From Myxococcales bacterium (GTDB lineage: Bacteria > Myxococcota_A > Polyangia > Haliangiales > Haliangiaceae), in the NCBI GenBank assembly GCA_016794525.1, contig JAEUJY010000040.1, positions 1 to 64,000 of the forward strand: a DNA stretch of 64,000 nt, in the 5' to 3' direction. A program made the position numbers and the translations under genes. This document shows, one piece after another, positions 1 to 8,783 of the stretch (position 1 is the first letter of the stretch; the number at the start of each line of letters is the position of its first letter). The notes below the pieces were generated by a model. The model was not told the DNA's origin. It did no database searches and worked only from the letters and a program-made list of their open reading frames with translations.

Positions 1-2292
1 CGTCATCGAGCCGGTGTTCTGGATCGTGATCGTCTGGGTGGCCGAGGTCGCGCCGACGTTGGTGTCGGGGAACGTCAGCGAGCCGCCGACGGTGGGCGGC
101 GTCGGCGGGACCGGCGCGGTCAGCGCGACCAGCGGCTCGACACCAGTGCCGGTGACGGTGACGTCGACCGACGGCGTGCTGACGTCGTTCGACATGAGGT
201 TGATCGTGCCGGTGAGCGGGCCGGTCGCGGTGGGCCGGAACGACACGGTCACGGTCACGGCGGTCGCGCCCGGCGCCAGCGTGCCGCTGCAGCCGGGCGC
301 CGAGCACGCGATCGAGAAGTGCGGCGACCCCTCGGTGACGTTGTAGGTCAGGTTCGACGTGGTGGTGCCGGCGGGGTTGGAGATCGTGAACGTGCGCGTC
401 GTCGCGCTGGTGGTGTTGATGCGCTGGCTGCCGAAGTCGGCCAGCGGCGGTCCGGCGATCTGGATGTCGGGGGTGGCGCCGGTGCAGGTCAGGTTGACCG
501 TGCGTGGCGAGGCCGGGTCGTCGCTGACGATGTTGAGGGTGCCGGTCTTGGCGCCGATCGTCGTCGGATCGCACCGCAGCGTGATCGTGAGCGTGTTGCC
601 CGGCCCGGGCGCGGCGTTGATCGCGCTGAGCGGGCCGCAGCTCTGGCCGGTCGTGCAGCCGGTGAACGCGAAGGTGAAGTTCGTACCCGGGTCGCCGCTG
701 ATCACCATTGACGAGATGTTGAGCGGCATGCCGCCGGAGTTGGTCAGCGTCAGGTTCTGGGTGACGCCGCCCGACGCGGCGATGTCGATGGTGCCGAACG
801 CCAGCGACGCGTTTGCCGATAGGATCGAGATCGCGCCGGTGCCCGACAGCGGGATGACCTTGGTCGCGTCGGTCGGATCAGGGTCGTTGGTGGTCAGCGT
901 GACCATGCCGCTTCGGGCACCGACCGCGCCCGGCACGAAGCCGACCTGGATCTGCGCGCTGCCGCTGGCGGGGACGGTGCCCGACAGGCAGGCCACGCCA
1001 CCGCCCATGCACGATAGCGGGAACTCGGTCATCGACGAGGTCGCCGCCGAGTAGGTCAGCGCCTGGGCGCCGGCGGCGTTGGAGATCGTGATCGTCTGGA
1101 CCGTCGCCGGCGTGCCGACGCGGGTGTTGCCGGCGAACGTCACCGAGGTCGGGGCGACGGCCAGGGCGGGCGGGACGCCGGTGCAGTTGAGCGTCAGCGT
1201 CTTGGTGGTCGACGCCATGCCGCTGGTCGCGTCGTCGCTGATCACCGTGAGCGTGCCGATGCGCAGCCCGGCCGCGCTCGGCGTGCAGCGGATCGGAAAT
1301 GTCTCGGTGGCGTCGACGGCGATCGCGGCGGGGCTGGGCGGCGTGCACGCCTGCAGGCCGAGGCAGCCGTGATCGCGGAACACGAAGTCGCCAGTCAGCG
1401 TCATCGACGACACGTTGAGCGTGGTTGAGGCCTGATCCGCGGCGCGGTTGCGCAGCGTGACACTGCCGTCGACGGTTCCGCCCAGCGGCGCCGAGCCCAG
1501 GTTGTAGGGGCTGCCGCGATCGAACGTCTGGATCGACTGGATGCCGGTGCCGCTTGCCGGGACGTCGGCGACGGACTCGCCGGTCGGATCGTTGTTGAGC
1601 TCAATGTTCAACGTGGCCGTGCGTGCGCCGGCCGCGCTGGGGTTGAACTGAAACGCAATGGTACCGGTCCCGCCGGGCGGGATTGGAAACCCGGCCTCGC
1701 TGCCCGCCAAGAAAGCAAAGTCGCCTGCGTGGGTACCGGTGAAGCCTGTCGTGACGTTCGCGATCGCCATCGACGCGTCGCCGGTGTTGTCGATCGTGAG
1801 TAGCCGCGTCGCTGCGGCGCCTGCACCGTTCGCGTTCCATCGCAACGTACTGAAGATCAAGTCTCCCGCGGCGACGACGAGGCGAGGTGCGTCGCTGTCG
1901 CCCGCCACCGTCACCGACGGATCGGGGCCGGTGGGCTGGTCGACGGTGATCGTGCAGCTCGCCAGCGGCGTGCGCGAGTTGGGCGTGAAGCGTACCTGGA
2001 CGGTCAGCTGCCCGTCGTTGGGCGCGTTGCGGACCGGCACCATGCCGTTGGCCGGCGTAAACGACAGCCGCCCGTTGCAGCCGGCACTCTGCGTGAAGGT
2101 CACCGCCACCGTGTTCATGGTGTCGTCGTTGGTGACGGTCAGCGTGATCGGCGTGCTCGCCGTGTTCATCGTGACGTCGCCGAAGTCGATCGCGGCCATG
2201 TCCACAGCGATCGCGGCGTTGGCCGCCTGCGTCGACCACCCGATCAACGCGATTGCGGCGATGATCCAAACCCAACGAAGCGAACCTGACAT
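1..2292 (-). CDS. Choice-of-anchor D (HYDIN/ASH-like) repeat surface protein, 3' end outside window
   Basis: The minus strand is open from an ATG at 2292 to the window edge (about 764 residues seen, no stop). It starts with a signal peptide (basic start, hydrophobic stretch, cleavage near QAANA at residues 22-26). The rest is built of repeated Ig-like units of about 100 residues with the recurring pattern 'hydrophobic-x-F-G-x-(V/I)...T(I/L)T(I/L)xN' followed by 'ASG(T/S)', which is how choice-of-anchor D and ASH/HYDIN-like domains look. A GGGAG ribosome site lies about 5 nt before the ATG. Such proteins are exported in myxobacteria and often end in a sorting tail, which would lie off the window. 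The function is unknown beyond a likely structural or adhesive role. Apparent plus-strand ORFs here are mirror frames of this gene. Confidence 0.85.
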   Translation of the reverse strand, partial: MSGSLRWVWIIAAIALIGWSTQAANAAIAVDMAAIDFGDVTMNTASTPITLTVTNDDTMNTVAVTFTQSAGCNGRLSFTPANGMVPVRNAPNDGQLTVQVRFTPNSRTPLASCTITVDQPTGPDPSVTVAGDSDAPRLVVAAGDLIFSTLRWNANGAGAAATRLLTIDNTGDASMAIANVTTGFTGTHAGDFAFLAGSEAGFPIPPGGTGTIAFQFNPSAAGARTATLNIELNNDPTGESVADVPASGTGIQSIQTFDRGSPYNLGSAPLGGTVDGSVTLRNRAADQASTTLNVSSMTLTGDFVFRDHGCLGLQACTPPSPAAIAVDATETFPIRCTPSAAGLRIGTLTVISDDATSGMASTTKTLTLNCTGVPPALAVAPTSVTFAGNTRVGTPATVQTITISNAAGAQALTYSAATSSMTEFPLSCMGGGVACLSGTVPASGSAQIQVGFVPGAVGARSGMVTLTTNDPDPTDATKVIPLSGTGAISILSANASLAFGTIDIAASGGVTQNLTLTNSGGMPLNISSMVISGDPGTNFTFAFTGCTTGQSCGPLSAINAAPGPGNTLTITLRCDPTTIGAKTGTLNIVSDDPASPRTVNLTCTGATPDIQIAGPPLADFGSQRINTTSATTRTFTISNPAGTTTSNLTYNVTEGSPHFSIACSAPGCSGTLAPGATAVTVTVSFRPTATGPLTGTINLMSNDVSTPSVDVTVTGTGVEPLVALTAPVPPTPPTVGGSLTFPDTNVGATSATQTITIQNTGSMT

Positions 2293-2518
2293 AGACACTC
2301 CCGGTCGCGAGCGTCGAGCCCAATCCCGGCCCGTGCGACAATTTCGGAATCTAGCGCGAGCTGGATGTCGCCGGAAGCGGCAAGCGCGTCGTGTGACGGA
2401 CCTAACCCCGGGAAGCGGTTGGGGAACTGCTGGGCCGCCCGGCGCGATCGCCCCTTGCGTCGGACCCCGGCAGGCCCCATCATGCCCGGCAGGCCTTCAC
2501 CGGCCTGATCTCTGACAA

Positions 2519-2876
2519 GGGGGCGTAAAGGTTTCGACGGGGATGTCGACGACTGAGCTGCGTGTCGTGGCGCCCATGGCCACGTAAAAATGGGCAACCC
2601 TGCAACTGCGAACGACAACGCTGTTGCTCTCGCGGCCTGACCTAGTCAGGACCACGACGGCTGCGTAGGCTTCCGCCTGGAGCCCGCGTAGCCGCAACAA
2701 TCAGGCTGGCCGTCCGGGAACGACGATCGTCCGGGCGGCGAGATAAAGGATCGACTCGCGCTGGTGATGGCTGCCATCCACCTCTCACCAGGGCCAGACA
2801 AGACGAGCGATGGCTACGCACGTAGTAGCTCAGCCTGAAGCATTCTCGGACGCGGGTTCGATTCCCGCCGCCTCCA
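2519..2876 (+). ncRNA. ssrA: Transfer-messenger RNA (tmRNA)
   Basis: This is the tmRNA that rescues stalled ribosomes with SmpB. The 5' end GGGGGCG (2519-2525) pairs over seven bases with CGCCTCC (2869-2875), with one G-U pair, forming the tRNA-like acceptor stem; A2876 is the discriminator base. A T-arm is present: stem GCGGG (2852-2856), loop TTCGATT, stem CCCGC (2864-2868). The conserved 5' block GGTTTCGACGGGGAT follows the acceptor strand. An internal reading frame at 2608-2640 encodes a typical degradation tag. The sequence after the discriminator reads CCC, so the CCA tail is not encoded. The length of about 358 nt is normal for a one-piece tmRNA. Confidence 0.97.
2608..2640 (+). other. 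tmRNA proteolysis-tag reading frame (ANDNAVALAA)
   Basis: The frame GCG AAC GAC AAC GCT GTT GCT CTC GCG GCC TGA inside the tmRNA encodes ANDNAVALAA and a stop. The AND start and ALAA end are the usual tag signature recognised by ClpXP/ClpAP and SspB-type adaptors. The resume codon is inferred to be GCG at 2608; a GCA six bases upstream in the same frame would give a 12-residue tag. A stem (CTGAC...GTCAG) follows the stop codon, as in other tmRNAs. Confidence 0.85.
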
Positions 2877-2886
2877 CCCCTACGCC

Positions 2887-2904
2887 GCCGAGCCTGGACT
2901 CGGC
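2887..2904 (+). terminator. Short hairpin just downstream of tmRNA
   Basis: GCCGAG (2887-2892) and CTCGGC (2899-2904) form a perfect 6-bp stem around a 6-nt loop, 11 nt after the tmRNA discriminator base. No T-run follows, so it is not a classical intrinsic terminator. It may end or protect the transcript or be a chance palindrome in GC-rich DNA. Confidence 0.25.
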
Positions 2905-2954
2905 TGGCGAGCGCTCGTGCGTCTCCGCTCTGCAGCGGATACGATCGGGCACAT

Positions 2955-3384
2955 ATGGAAGACATCGGCGACGCAGATGGAGTGAAGGCGCGCGAACTCG
3001 TCGTCACCCGCATCGTGCGACCGAACGAAGCGAGCGAGCGAGCTATCCGCGCTGGAGCGCGAGCAGCTTCGCATCGCGGTGCGCGGCTACGACGAACAGG
3101 ACCTCCACGCCGAGGCCCGGCTCGCGGACGACAACAGCGAGGAATCCGTCCGGGGCTCGCTGGAGATCCGATCGATCGCGGATGAGGACGGCACGCCGCG
3201 CTACGACGCCTTCACCTACTTCGGCGATGCCGGCGCGCTCTTCCTGACGGGCACGACCGAGGAAGCTGGGTGGGTCGGCCAGGGCGGAGTCGTCCTGGCG
3301 ACGCCCGACGACGCGCTGCGCATCGCGCTCGATGTCGCGCTGGGGCCTCGTGCAAGGATGGCCACGCCACCCGCCGGTTCGTGA
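2955..3384 (+). pseudogene. Small acidic hypothetical protein interrupted by a +1 frameshift at a GCGA repeat
   Basis: A reading frame opens with ATG at 2955, nine nt after a TACGAT hexamer (2940-2945), and gives a plausible acidic N-terminus (MEDIGDADGVKARELVV...). It loses coding character at a (GCGA)3 tract near 3030-3041. The frame +1 from there reads SELSALEREQLRIAVRGYDE and continues to a stop at 3384 with normal composition (ends ALGPRARMATPPAGS). Removing one GCGA unit joins both halves into one protein of about 141 residues. In the present sequence only the 3' part from GTG 3079 (101 aa) is translatable on its own. No family is recognised. It could be a real frameshift, a slippage-controlled gene or a sequencing error. 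Confidence 0.5.
3030..3043 (+). repeat. Tetranucleotide GCGA tract (3.5 copies)
   Basis: Three perfect GCGA units (3030-3041) plus GC sit exactly where the coding frame of the surrounding small gene changes. Gain or loss of one 4-bp unit shifts the frame by one base. Confidence 0.7.
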
Positions 3385-3411
3385 TCGGCCACGAACGCGG
3401 TCGCTGCGTCG

Positions 3412-4683
3412 TCATGGCCAGAGGCTGTGGACGACGATCGATTCGACGACGCGGCCGTCGGCGTGGCGGATCGGGGTGACCTCGCGGTCGTCGCGGGCGT
3501 CGGCGCCGCCGGCGCCGTGCCGGTAGGTCTTGGTGCGGGTGATCGAGCGCAGCCCGGGGAGGCGGGGCGAGCGCGCGAGCGCGTCGACGGCAGCGTCGCT
3601 GACGCCGGTCTCGTCTTGCGCGCCGATGCCATCGCCGGCGCGGGGCACCTCGCCGAGGGCCACGTGCGCGACGTGGTCGAGCCCCACCGCGGTGGTGGCG
3701 AGCGCGCGGGCGCCGGCGTCGGTGATGTCGGCGCCGTGGAGATCGAGCTCGGTCAGCGCGGGGAGCTGCCCGCACGCCGCGAGCTGGGCGACGCCCGCGT
3801 CGCCGAGCCGGTTGCGGCCGAACACCAGCCGGATGGCGCTGGCGTAGGCCCCGGTCGCGATCTCCGCAGCGATCTCGGCTGGGCTGAGGCTCGTCCCCGA
3901 AAGATCCAGGACGCCGAAGCGAAAGCTCACCCGCGACGCCGGGCGCGGCAGCACGCGCGCCTCGCCGAGGATGGCCCGGAGCTGCGCGACCCCGGCCGCC
4001 GGGATGGCTGCGCTGCGCACGTCCAGCACCTCCAGGCCTCGGGCGCGCGCCAGCTCGCCGAGCGCGGCGCAGGCGCGGCCGCCGATCGTGCCGTAGTGGG
4101 TGCTGAGCCGGCGCAGCCCGCGCAGGTGCCGCAGCTCCGCCGCGAGCCGCGCCACCGCCGGCGGGCCGTCGAGCTGCAGCGCCAGCTCGAGCTCGGGGAG
4201 CGCGCCCAGGTGCGGCGACGCGAGGACCGCGGCGCGATCGGCGTCGCCCGGCGCGCGCAGCCGCAGCCGCCGCAGCCGGGCGAGCGCTGGACACGCCGCG
4301 AGGCTCGCGCCCTGGCCGTGGATCGGGCCGGCGTCGTACACGCGGATCGGCGCCGCCCGCATCAGCCGCGCGGCGTTGGCGACGAACGCCGCGCCGCTGC
4401 ACGCGAGCTCCTCGACGAAGCCGCGCCGCACGACGTAGCTGTGCGGGAAGTCGCGATCGACCTGCTCGAAGAACGCGAACGAAGGCAGCCGCGCGCAGCG
4501 CTCGGTGAGGGCGGCGCGCGCGGGATCGTCGATGGCCAGCTGCGCGAGCGCGCACGCCAGCCGGATGTGTTCGCCGCGCGGGTCGCCCAGCTCGGTCAGG
4601 CGCGCGGCGAGGGCGAGCCGCGGCTGGTCGTCCTCGGGGGCGTCGAGGATCGCGTCGAAGAGGGGGCGCAGCGCCGCGTCCAT
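3412..4683 (-). CDS. TIGR02996-domain protein with leucine-rich repeats
   Basis: A 423-residue protein. Residues 1-50 (L-x-x-x-F-x-A-I-L-x-x-P-x-D-D-x-P-R-L-x-L-A-x-R-L-x-E-L-G-D-P-R-G-E-x-I) match the TIGR02996 repeat-companion domain, known mainly from planctomycetes and myxobacteria and usually found in front of LRR or pentapeptide repeats. The rest has irregular ribonuclease-inhibitor-like leucine-rich repeats, for example LPALTELDLHGADITDAGA. There is no signal peptide, so it is probably cytoplasmic. The start at ATG 4683 is followed directly by the domain; a TACGCT hexamer lies 13 nt upstream (4697-4702 on the minus strand). The likely role is protein-protein interaction; the partner is unknown. 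Confidence 0.85.
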   Translation of the reverse strand: MDAALRPLFDAILDAPEDDQPRLALAARLTELGDPRGEHIRLACALAQLAIDDPARAALTERCARLPSFAFFEQVDRDFPHSYVVRRGFVEELACSGAAFVANAARLMRAAPIRVYDAGPIHGQGASLAACPALARLRRLRLRAPGDADRAAVLASPHLGALPELELALQLDGPPAVARLAAELRHLRGLRRLSTHYGTIGGRACAALGELARARGLEVLDVRSAAIPAAGVAQLRAILGEARVLPRPASRVSFRFGVLDLSGTSLSPAEIAAEIATGAYASAIRLVFGRNRLGDAGVAQLAACGQLPALTELDLHGADITDAGARALATTAVGLDHVAHVALGEVPRAGDGIGAQDETGVSDAAVDALARSPRLPGLRSITRTKTYRHGAGGADARDDREVTPIRHADGRVVESIVVHSLWP

Positions 4684-4725
4684 CGGGCCGCCACGGAGCG
4701 TACCAGCGGCCGGCGCGCGGCGCGG

Positions 4726-5808
4726 TCAGGCGGCGGGCAGCGTGGCGTGGAAGGTGGCGCCGGCGCCGAGCGCGCTGGTGACCGAGAGCGAGCCGCCGTG
4801 GGCCTCGAGCACGCCGCGGGCGATGTAGAGGCCGAGGCCCAGGCCGCGGCGGTCGAGCTGCGAGGCCTGCGAGAAGCGATCGAAGATGGCCTCCTGCTGA
4901 TCCGGCGCGATGCCGCGGCCGTCGTCGCGCACGGTGACGTCGAAGCTGGCGCCGGCCCGCGCGACGGCGAGCGCGACGTGGCCGCCGGGCGTGGTGAACT
5001 TCAGCGCGTTGCTGACCAGGTTGGCCAGCACCTGCAGCATGCGGTCGCTGTCGCAGCGCGTCCGCATCGGCGCCGCCGGCCGCGCGGCGATCAGCTGCAC
5101 CTCGCGCGCGGCGGCCAGCGCCTGGAAGCTCTCGACGGTCTCGGCCAAGAGGTCGCGCAGGTCGTGGGTGGCCGGATCGATCTTGAGCTTGCCGGCCTCG
5201 AGGCTGACGACGTCGAGCAGATCGCCGACCAGCCGGTTCATCCGCGCGGTGAGCCGGAGGATCCGGTCGGCCTCGCGCACCGCGCCGGCGCGATCGTGGT
5301 CGGCGCCGCGCAGGGCGTCGGCGGACAGCGAGATGCTGCCCAGCAGCGAGCGCACGTCGTGGCTGACCATCGCGAAGAAGTCGTCGCGCGACGCGATCCG
5401 GTGGTCGGCGCGCTCGCGCTCCTTCTGCAGCCGCTGGTCGGTCTCGTCGCGCTCGATCGCGAGCAGGTGCTTGATCGCGCGCTGGTGGGCGCGCTGCTCG
5501 TCGGCGAGGGTCGCGGCGGCGGCGGTGCGGCGGGCCTCGGTCTGGGCGTCCTCGGCGTCCCGCGCGGCGGCGATCTCGGCGCGCACCGCGGTCGGCTGGT
5601 CGGCGTGGTCGAGCGCGGCGTCGGTGTGGTCGCGGGCGGTCTCGATCAGGACGTCGGCCTCCTGGCTGGCCAGCGCCAGCACCGAGGCGGCGGCGTCGGC
5701 CAGCGATGCCGCCCGTTCGGTGAGCAGCTCATCGGCCTTCTGCCGCTCGGCGTCGAGGCTGGTGTCGGTCTCGCCGCGCTCGTCCTCGGGTGTCGGTGGG
5801 GTCAGCAA
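4726..5808 (-). CDS. Cytoplasmic sensor histidine kinase (coiled coil, HisKA, HATPase)
   Basis: The protein has a long N-terminal coiled-coil rich in A, E, D and R, then a HisKA dimerisation helix with the phospho-acceptor box FFAMVSHDVRSLLG and a complete HATPase domain (N box LVSNALKFTTPGGHV, G1 box DDGRGIAP, F box IFDRF, G2 box GLGLGLYIARGV). No membrane segment or signal-binding domain is visible, so it probably senses through the coiled coil. The start is uncertain: a TTG at 5808 follows a perfect GGAGG with a short 4-nt gap; an upstream GTG at 5892 would add 28 low-complexity residues. No receiver gene is adjacent. The stop is at 4726. Confidence 0.85.
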   Translation of the reverse strand: MLTPPTPEDERGETDTSLDAERQKADELLTERAASLADAAASVLALASQEADVLIETARDHTDAALDHADQPTAVRAEIAAARDAEDAQTEARRTAAAATLADEQRAHQRAIKHLLAIERDETDQRLQKERERADHRIASRDDFFAMVSHDVRSLLGSISLSADALRGADHDRAGAVREADRILRLTARMNRLVGDLLDVVSLEAGKLKIDPATHDLRDLLAETVESFQALAAAREVQLIAARPAAPMRTRCDSDRMLQVLANLVSNALKFTTPGGHVALAVARAGASFDVTVRDDGRGIAPDQQEAIFDRFSQASQLDRRGLGLGLYIARGVLEAHGGSLSVTSALGAGATFHATLPAA

Positions 5809-5929
5809 AGGTCCTCCGGATGGTGGTGGTGCGTCGGCGCCAGGGCCCGACGTGGCTGCGGCGGGTGAGCGCGCGCGCTCACCTGGGCGCACGTCCGTGC
5901 GCCCACGCCACAGCGAAGCCAGGGCGCGC

Positions 5930-6865
5930 TCATCGCGCCTCGTGTTCGGCAGGGTCGGCGAGCGCGGCGGCGGCTGGGCTGGCGGGCGCGCGCTGCGCGG
6001 CGATCACCGCCGCGATCTCGGCGCCGAACAAGAGCGTCAGGTTCGACAGCCACAGCCACACCAGCACGATGATCACGCTGGCGAACGCGCCGTACGCGCT
6101 CTGGAAGTCGCTGATGTACTGCACGAACAGCGTCAGGCCGCGGCTGACCAGGATCCACAGCAGCACGCCGACGACCGCGCCCGGCGTGAACACCCGCAGC
6201 GGCGCGGCGGTGTCGGGCAGGGTCTGGTAGAGCAGCGACCACAACAGCGTCGCGACCGCGCCGGCGCCGATCCAGCGTAGCCACCACCACGCGGCGTCGA
6301 AGGCGTCGCCGCGGATCGCCAGGCGGGCCGCGAGCCGCGCGCCGAGCTCCGGGGCGACCACGAAGCCGCCGAGCGCCAGCACGACGATCACCGCCAGGAG
6401 CGCGGTCACGCCGATCGCGCGGGCCTGCCGGCGCAGCCACGGCCGGGTCTCGCGCTTGCCGAACACGCGGTTGAGCGCGGTGGTCAGCGCGGAGGCGCCG
6501 CGCGACGCGCCCCACAGCGCGAGGCCGCCGCCGAGCACGGCCAGCCCCGGGCTCGACGCGGCGCGCATGCGCTCGACCTCGGCGCGCAGGATCGCCGCCA
6601 CGTCGGCTGGCAGCGGCGCGGTCAGGCTGGTAGCCGCGTCGCGGACCAGCTGCGCCGGCAGCGCGACCAGCGCGACGGTGAAGACGAACAGCACCATCGG
6701 AAACAGCGCCATGATCGCGTAGTACGTCATCATCGCGGCGAGGTCGTCGATGTCGTGGGCGCGCAGCTGCCGCGCCAGCGCCACGCCGAAGCGGCCGATG
6801 GTCCGGTAGACGCGCGTGGGCAGCCCGGGCACCGCTACGCCTCGACGCCCGCGGCCCGGCCGCAT
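5930..6865 (-). CDS. YihY/BrkB-family inner-membrane protein
   Basis: A 311-residue integral membrane protein with about six hydrophobic segments. Family signatures seen are an N-terminal region DDLAAMMTYYAIMALFPMVLF, the middle GASRGASALTTALNRVFG, and the late segments PGAVVGVLLWILVSRG and IIVLVWLWLSNLTLLFGAEI. The family was once called RNase BN, but that activity was disproved, and its transport role is unclear. The C-terminal tail is Ala/Pro rich. It is divergent from pnuC across a 174-bp gap and in the same direction as the kinase downstream, from which it may be cotranscribed. Confidence 0.9.
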   Translation of the reverse strand: MRPGRGRRGVAVPGLPTRVYRTIGRFGVALARQLRAHDIDDLAAMMTYYAIMALFPMVLFVFTVALVALPAQLVRDAATSLTAPLPADVAAILRAEVERMRAASSPGLAVLGGGLALWGASRGASALTTALNRVFGKRETRPWLRRQARAIGVTALLAVIVVLALGGFVVAPELGARLAARLAIRGDAFDAAWWWLRWIGAGAVATLLWSLLYQTLPDTAAPLRVFTPGAVVGVLLWILVSRGLTLFVQYISDFQSAYGAFASVIIVLVWLWLSNLTLLFGAEIAAVIAAQRAPASPAAAALADPAEHEAR

Positions 6866-7039
6866 GGCCCCGCCGGTGACCGCCGCGCGGCGTCAGCCTG
6901 TGTCGTCGAACCCATGACGTCGCTCCTCGGCGCGGTGCGTTGCGAGTGGCGTGCCAGCGCGCCCGCGTGCGCGGTGCCGCCCATGACCCCGCCGCCCGGC
7001 GTATCGTCCGCGGGTGAATCGCCGCCGGACGCGACGCTG

Positions 7040-7663
7040 ATGGACGAGGTCTTGCGCTGGCTGGACAGCGCCGCGCTGGTGATCGCCGGCGCGCCGATCA
7101 GCTGGGCCGAGGTGCTGGGCGCGGTGTCGGGGCTGGCGTGCGTGGCGCTGGTGGCGCGGCAGCACGTTTGGAACTGGCCGGTCGGGCTGGTCAACAACGT
7201 GTTCTGGGCGCTCTTGTTCTGGCGGGCGAAGCTCTACAGCGACAGCACGCTGCAGGGGATCTTCTTCGCGCTCGGGTGCTACGGCTGGTGGCGCTGGCGG
7301 CCCGGCGCGGCCGGCGACGTGCTGGCGGTGCGACGCACGCGGCGCCGCGAGTGGGGCGTGCTGGCGACGGCGGTGGTGGTCGCGACGGCCGGGCTCGCGG
7401 CGTGGCTCGGCCACGCCACCGACTCGCCGGCGCCGCTGGCCGACGCCAGCGTGCTGACGTTGTCGCTGGCCGCGACCTGGGGCCAAGCCGAGAAGCTGAT
7501 CGAGTCGTGGTGGATCTGGATCACCGTCGACGTGATCAGCGTGCCGCTGTACCTGAGCCGCGGCCTGTACCCGACCGCGGGCGTGTACGTCATCTTCGGC
7601 GCGCTGTGCGTGGTCGGGCTGCGGGTGTGGACGCGGGCGCTGCGCGCGGAGGCGGCCGCGTGA
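7040..7663 (+). CDS. pnuC: Nicotinamide riboside/mononucleotide transporter PnuC
   Basis: A 207-residue membrane protein with several transmembrane helices and the PnuC substrate-path motif WNWPVGLVNNVFWALLFW near residue 43, plus the C-terminal pattern LIESWWIWITVDVISVPLY. PnuC proteins import nicotinamide riboside by facilitated diffusion, with trapping by phosphorylation in the cytoplasm. The start at ATG 7040 (MDEVLRWL) is chosen because the helical part begins there; an upstream ATG at 6914 would add a Pro-rich, non-conserved stretch. The stop overlaps the next start in GTGA, so it is translationally coupled to nadR, the enzyme expected to trap its substrate. Confidence 0.93.
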   Translation: MDEVLRWLDSAALVIAGAPISWAEVLGAVSGLACVALVARQHVWNWPVGLVNNVFWALLFWRAKLYSDSTLQGIFFALGCYGWWRWRPGAAGDVLAVRRTRRREWGVLATAVVVATAGLAAWLGHATDSPAPLADASVLTLSLAATWGQAEKLIESWWIWITVDVISVPLYLSRGLYPTAGVYVIFGALCVVGLRVWTRALRAEAAA

Positions 7664-8736
7664 ACCGCCACGGCCTGGTGATCGGCAAGTTCTACCCGCC
7701 GCACGCCGGCCACCACCACCTGGTGCGCACGGCCGCCGCCGGCGCGGCGCGGGTGACCGTCGTGGTGATGGCGGCGACCGTCGAGAGCCTCGCGCTGGCC
7801 GATCGGGTCGCGTGGCTGCGCGAGGTCCACGCGGCCGACGCCACCGTCACGGTGGTCGGCGTCGTCGACGATCACCCGGTGGACTACGGCAGCGACGCGA
7901 TCTGGCGCGCCCACGTCGACCTGATGCAGGGCGCGGCGCGCGGCGTGACCGACGTCCCGGTCGACGCGGTGTTCACGTCGGAGCCGTACGGCGACGAGCT
8001 GGCCCGGCGGCTGGGCGCGCGCCACGTCGCGGTCGATCCGCCGCGCGCGGCGCACCCGGTGTCGGGCACCGCGGTGCGCGCCGATCCGGTGGCGCACTGG
8101 GGCGCGCTGGCGCCGTGCGTGCGCGGCCACCTGGCGTGGCGGGTGGTGCTGGTCGGCGCCGAGTCGACCGGCAAGACCACGCTGGCCGAGGCGCTGGTCG
8201 CGCGGCTGCGGGCCCGCGGCGGCGCCTTCGCCGACGCGGCGTGGGTGCCCGAGGTCGGCCGCGAGGTGACCGAACAGAAGCTCACCGCGCTCGGCCCCGC
8301 CGCGACGATGGACGCGCTGGCGTGGGACACCGCCGACTTCGTCGCCATCGCCCGCGCCCAGGCCGCGCGCGAGGCGGCGATGGCGCGCGCCGGGGCGCCG
8401 GTCCTGATCTGCGACACCGACGCGTTCGCGACGGCGATCTGGCACGAGCGCTACCGCGGCGCGCCGGCCGCCGCCGTCGACGCGCTCGGCCCCGCGGCGC
8501 CGTACCACCTGTACCTCTTGACCCACCCCGACGACGTGCCGTTCGCGCAGGACGGGCTGCGCGACGGCGAGCACCTGCGCGCGTGGATGACCGCGCGGTT
8601 CGCCGAGCGGCTGACCGCGGATGGGCGGCAGTGGCAGTGGCTGCGCGGCGATCGCGCGGCGCGCGAGGCCGCGGCGATGGCGGCGATCGACGCCCGGCTC
8701 GCGGCCGGCTGGGGCTTCGCCGCGCCGCTCGGGTGA
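7660..8736 (+). CDS. nadR: NadR-type NMN adenylyltransferase / ribosylnicotinamide kinase
   Basis: A 358-residue bifunctional NAD-salvage enzyme. The N-terminal nucleotidyltransferase fold has the GLVIGKFYPPHAGHHHLV block (HxGH motif, residues 15-18) and the PVSGTAVR block (133-140) for ATP and NMN binding. The C-terminal kinase domain starts with the P-loop GAESTGKTTL (166-175) and phosphorylates nicotinamide riboside. There is no N-terminal helix-turn-helix, so unlike the enterobacterial protein it is not a DNA-binding repressor. The GTG start at 7660 overlaps the pnuC stop by 4 bp. It is followed after 47 bp by the AAA/vWA cassette in the same direction. Confidence 0.93.
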   Translation: MNRHGLVIGKFYPPHAGHHHLVRTAAAGAARVTVVVMAATVESLALADRVAWLREVHAADATVTVVGVVDDHPVDYGSDAIWRAHVDLMQGAARGVTDVPVDAVFTSEPYGDELARRLGARHVAVDPPRAAHPVSGTAVRADPVAHWGALAPCVRGHLAWRVVLVGAESTGKTTLAEALVARLRARGGAFADAAWVPEVGREVTEQKLTALGPAATMDALAWDTADFVAIARAQAAREAAMARAGAPVLICDTDAFATAIWHERYRGAPAAAVDALGPAAPYHLYLLTHPDDVPFAQDGLRDGEHLRAWMTARFAERLTADGRQWQWLRGDRAAREAAAMAAIDARLAAGWGFAAPLG

Positions 8737-8783
8737 GCCCCTGGGATCCGGCGGGGGACCAGTCGCGTTACGCTCGGGCCACG

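Noticed and set aside
14-1372. Plus-strand frames at the window start
   Set aside because: The minus strand carries a signal peptide and regular Ig-like repeats in one open frame from 2292 to the edge; the plus frames are its complement.
6866-7039. NAD-type riboswitch in front of pnuC
   Set aside because: Such riboswitches occur before pnuC in other phyla, but no conserved core could be recognised by eye; only a covariance scan could tell.
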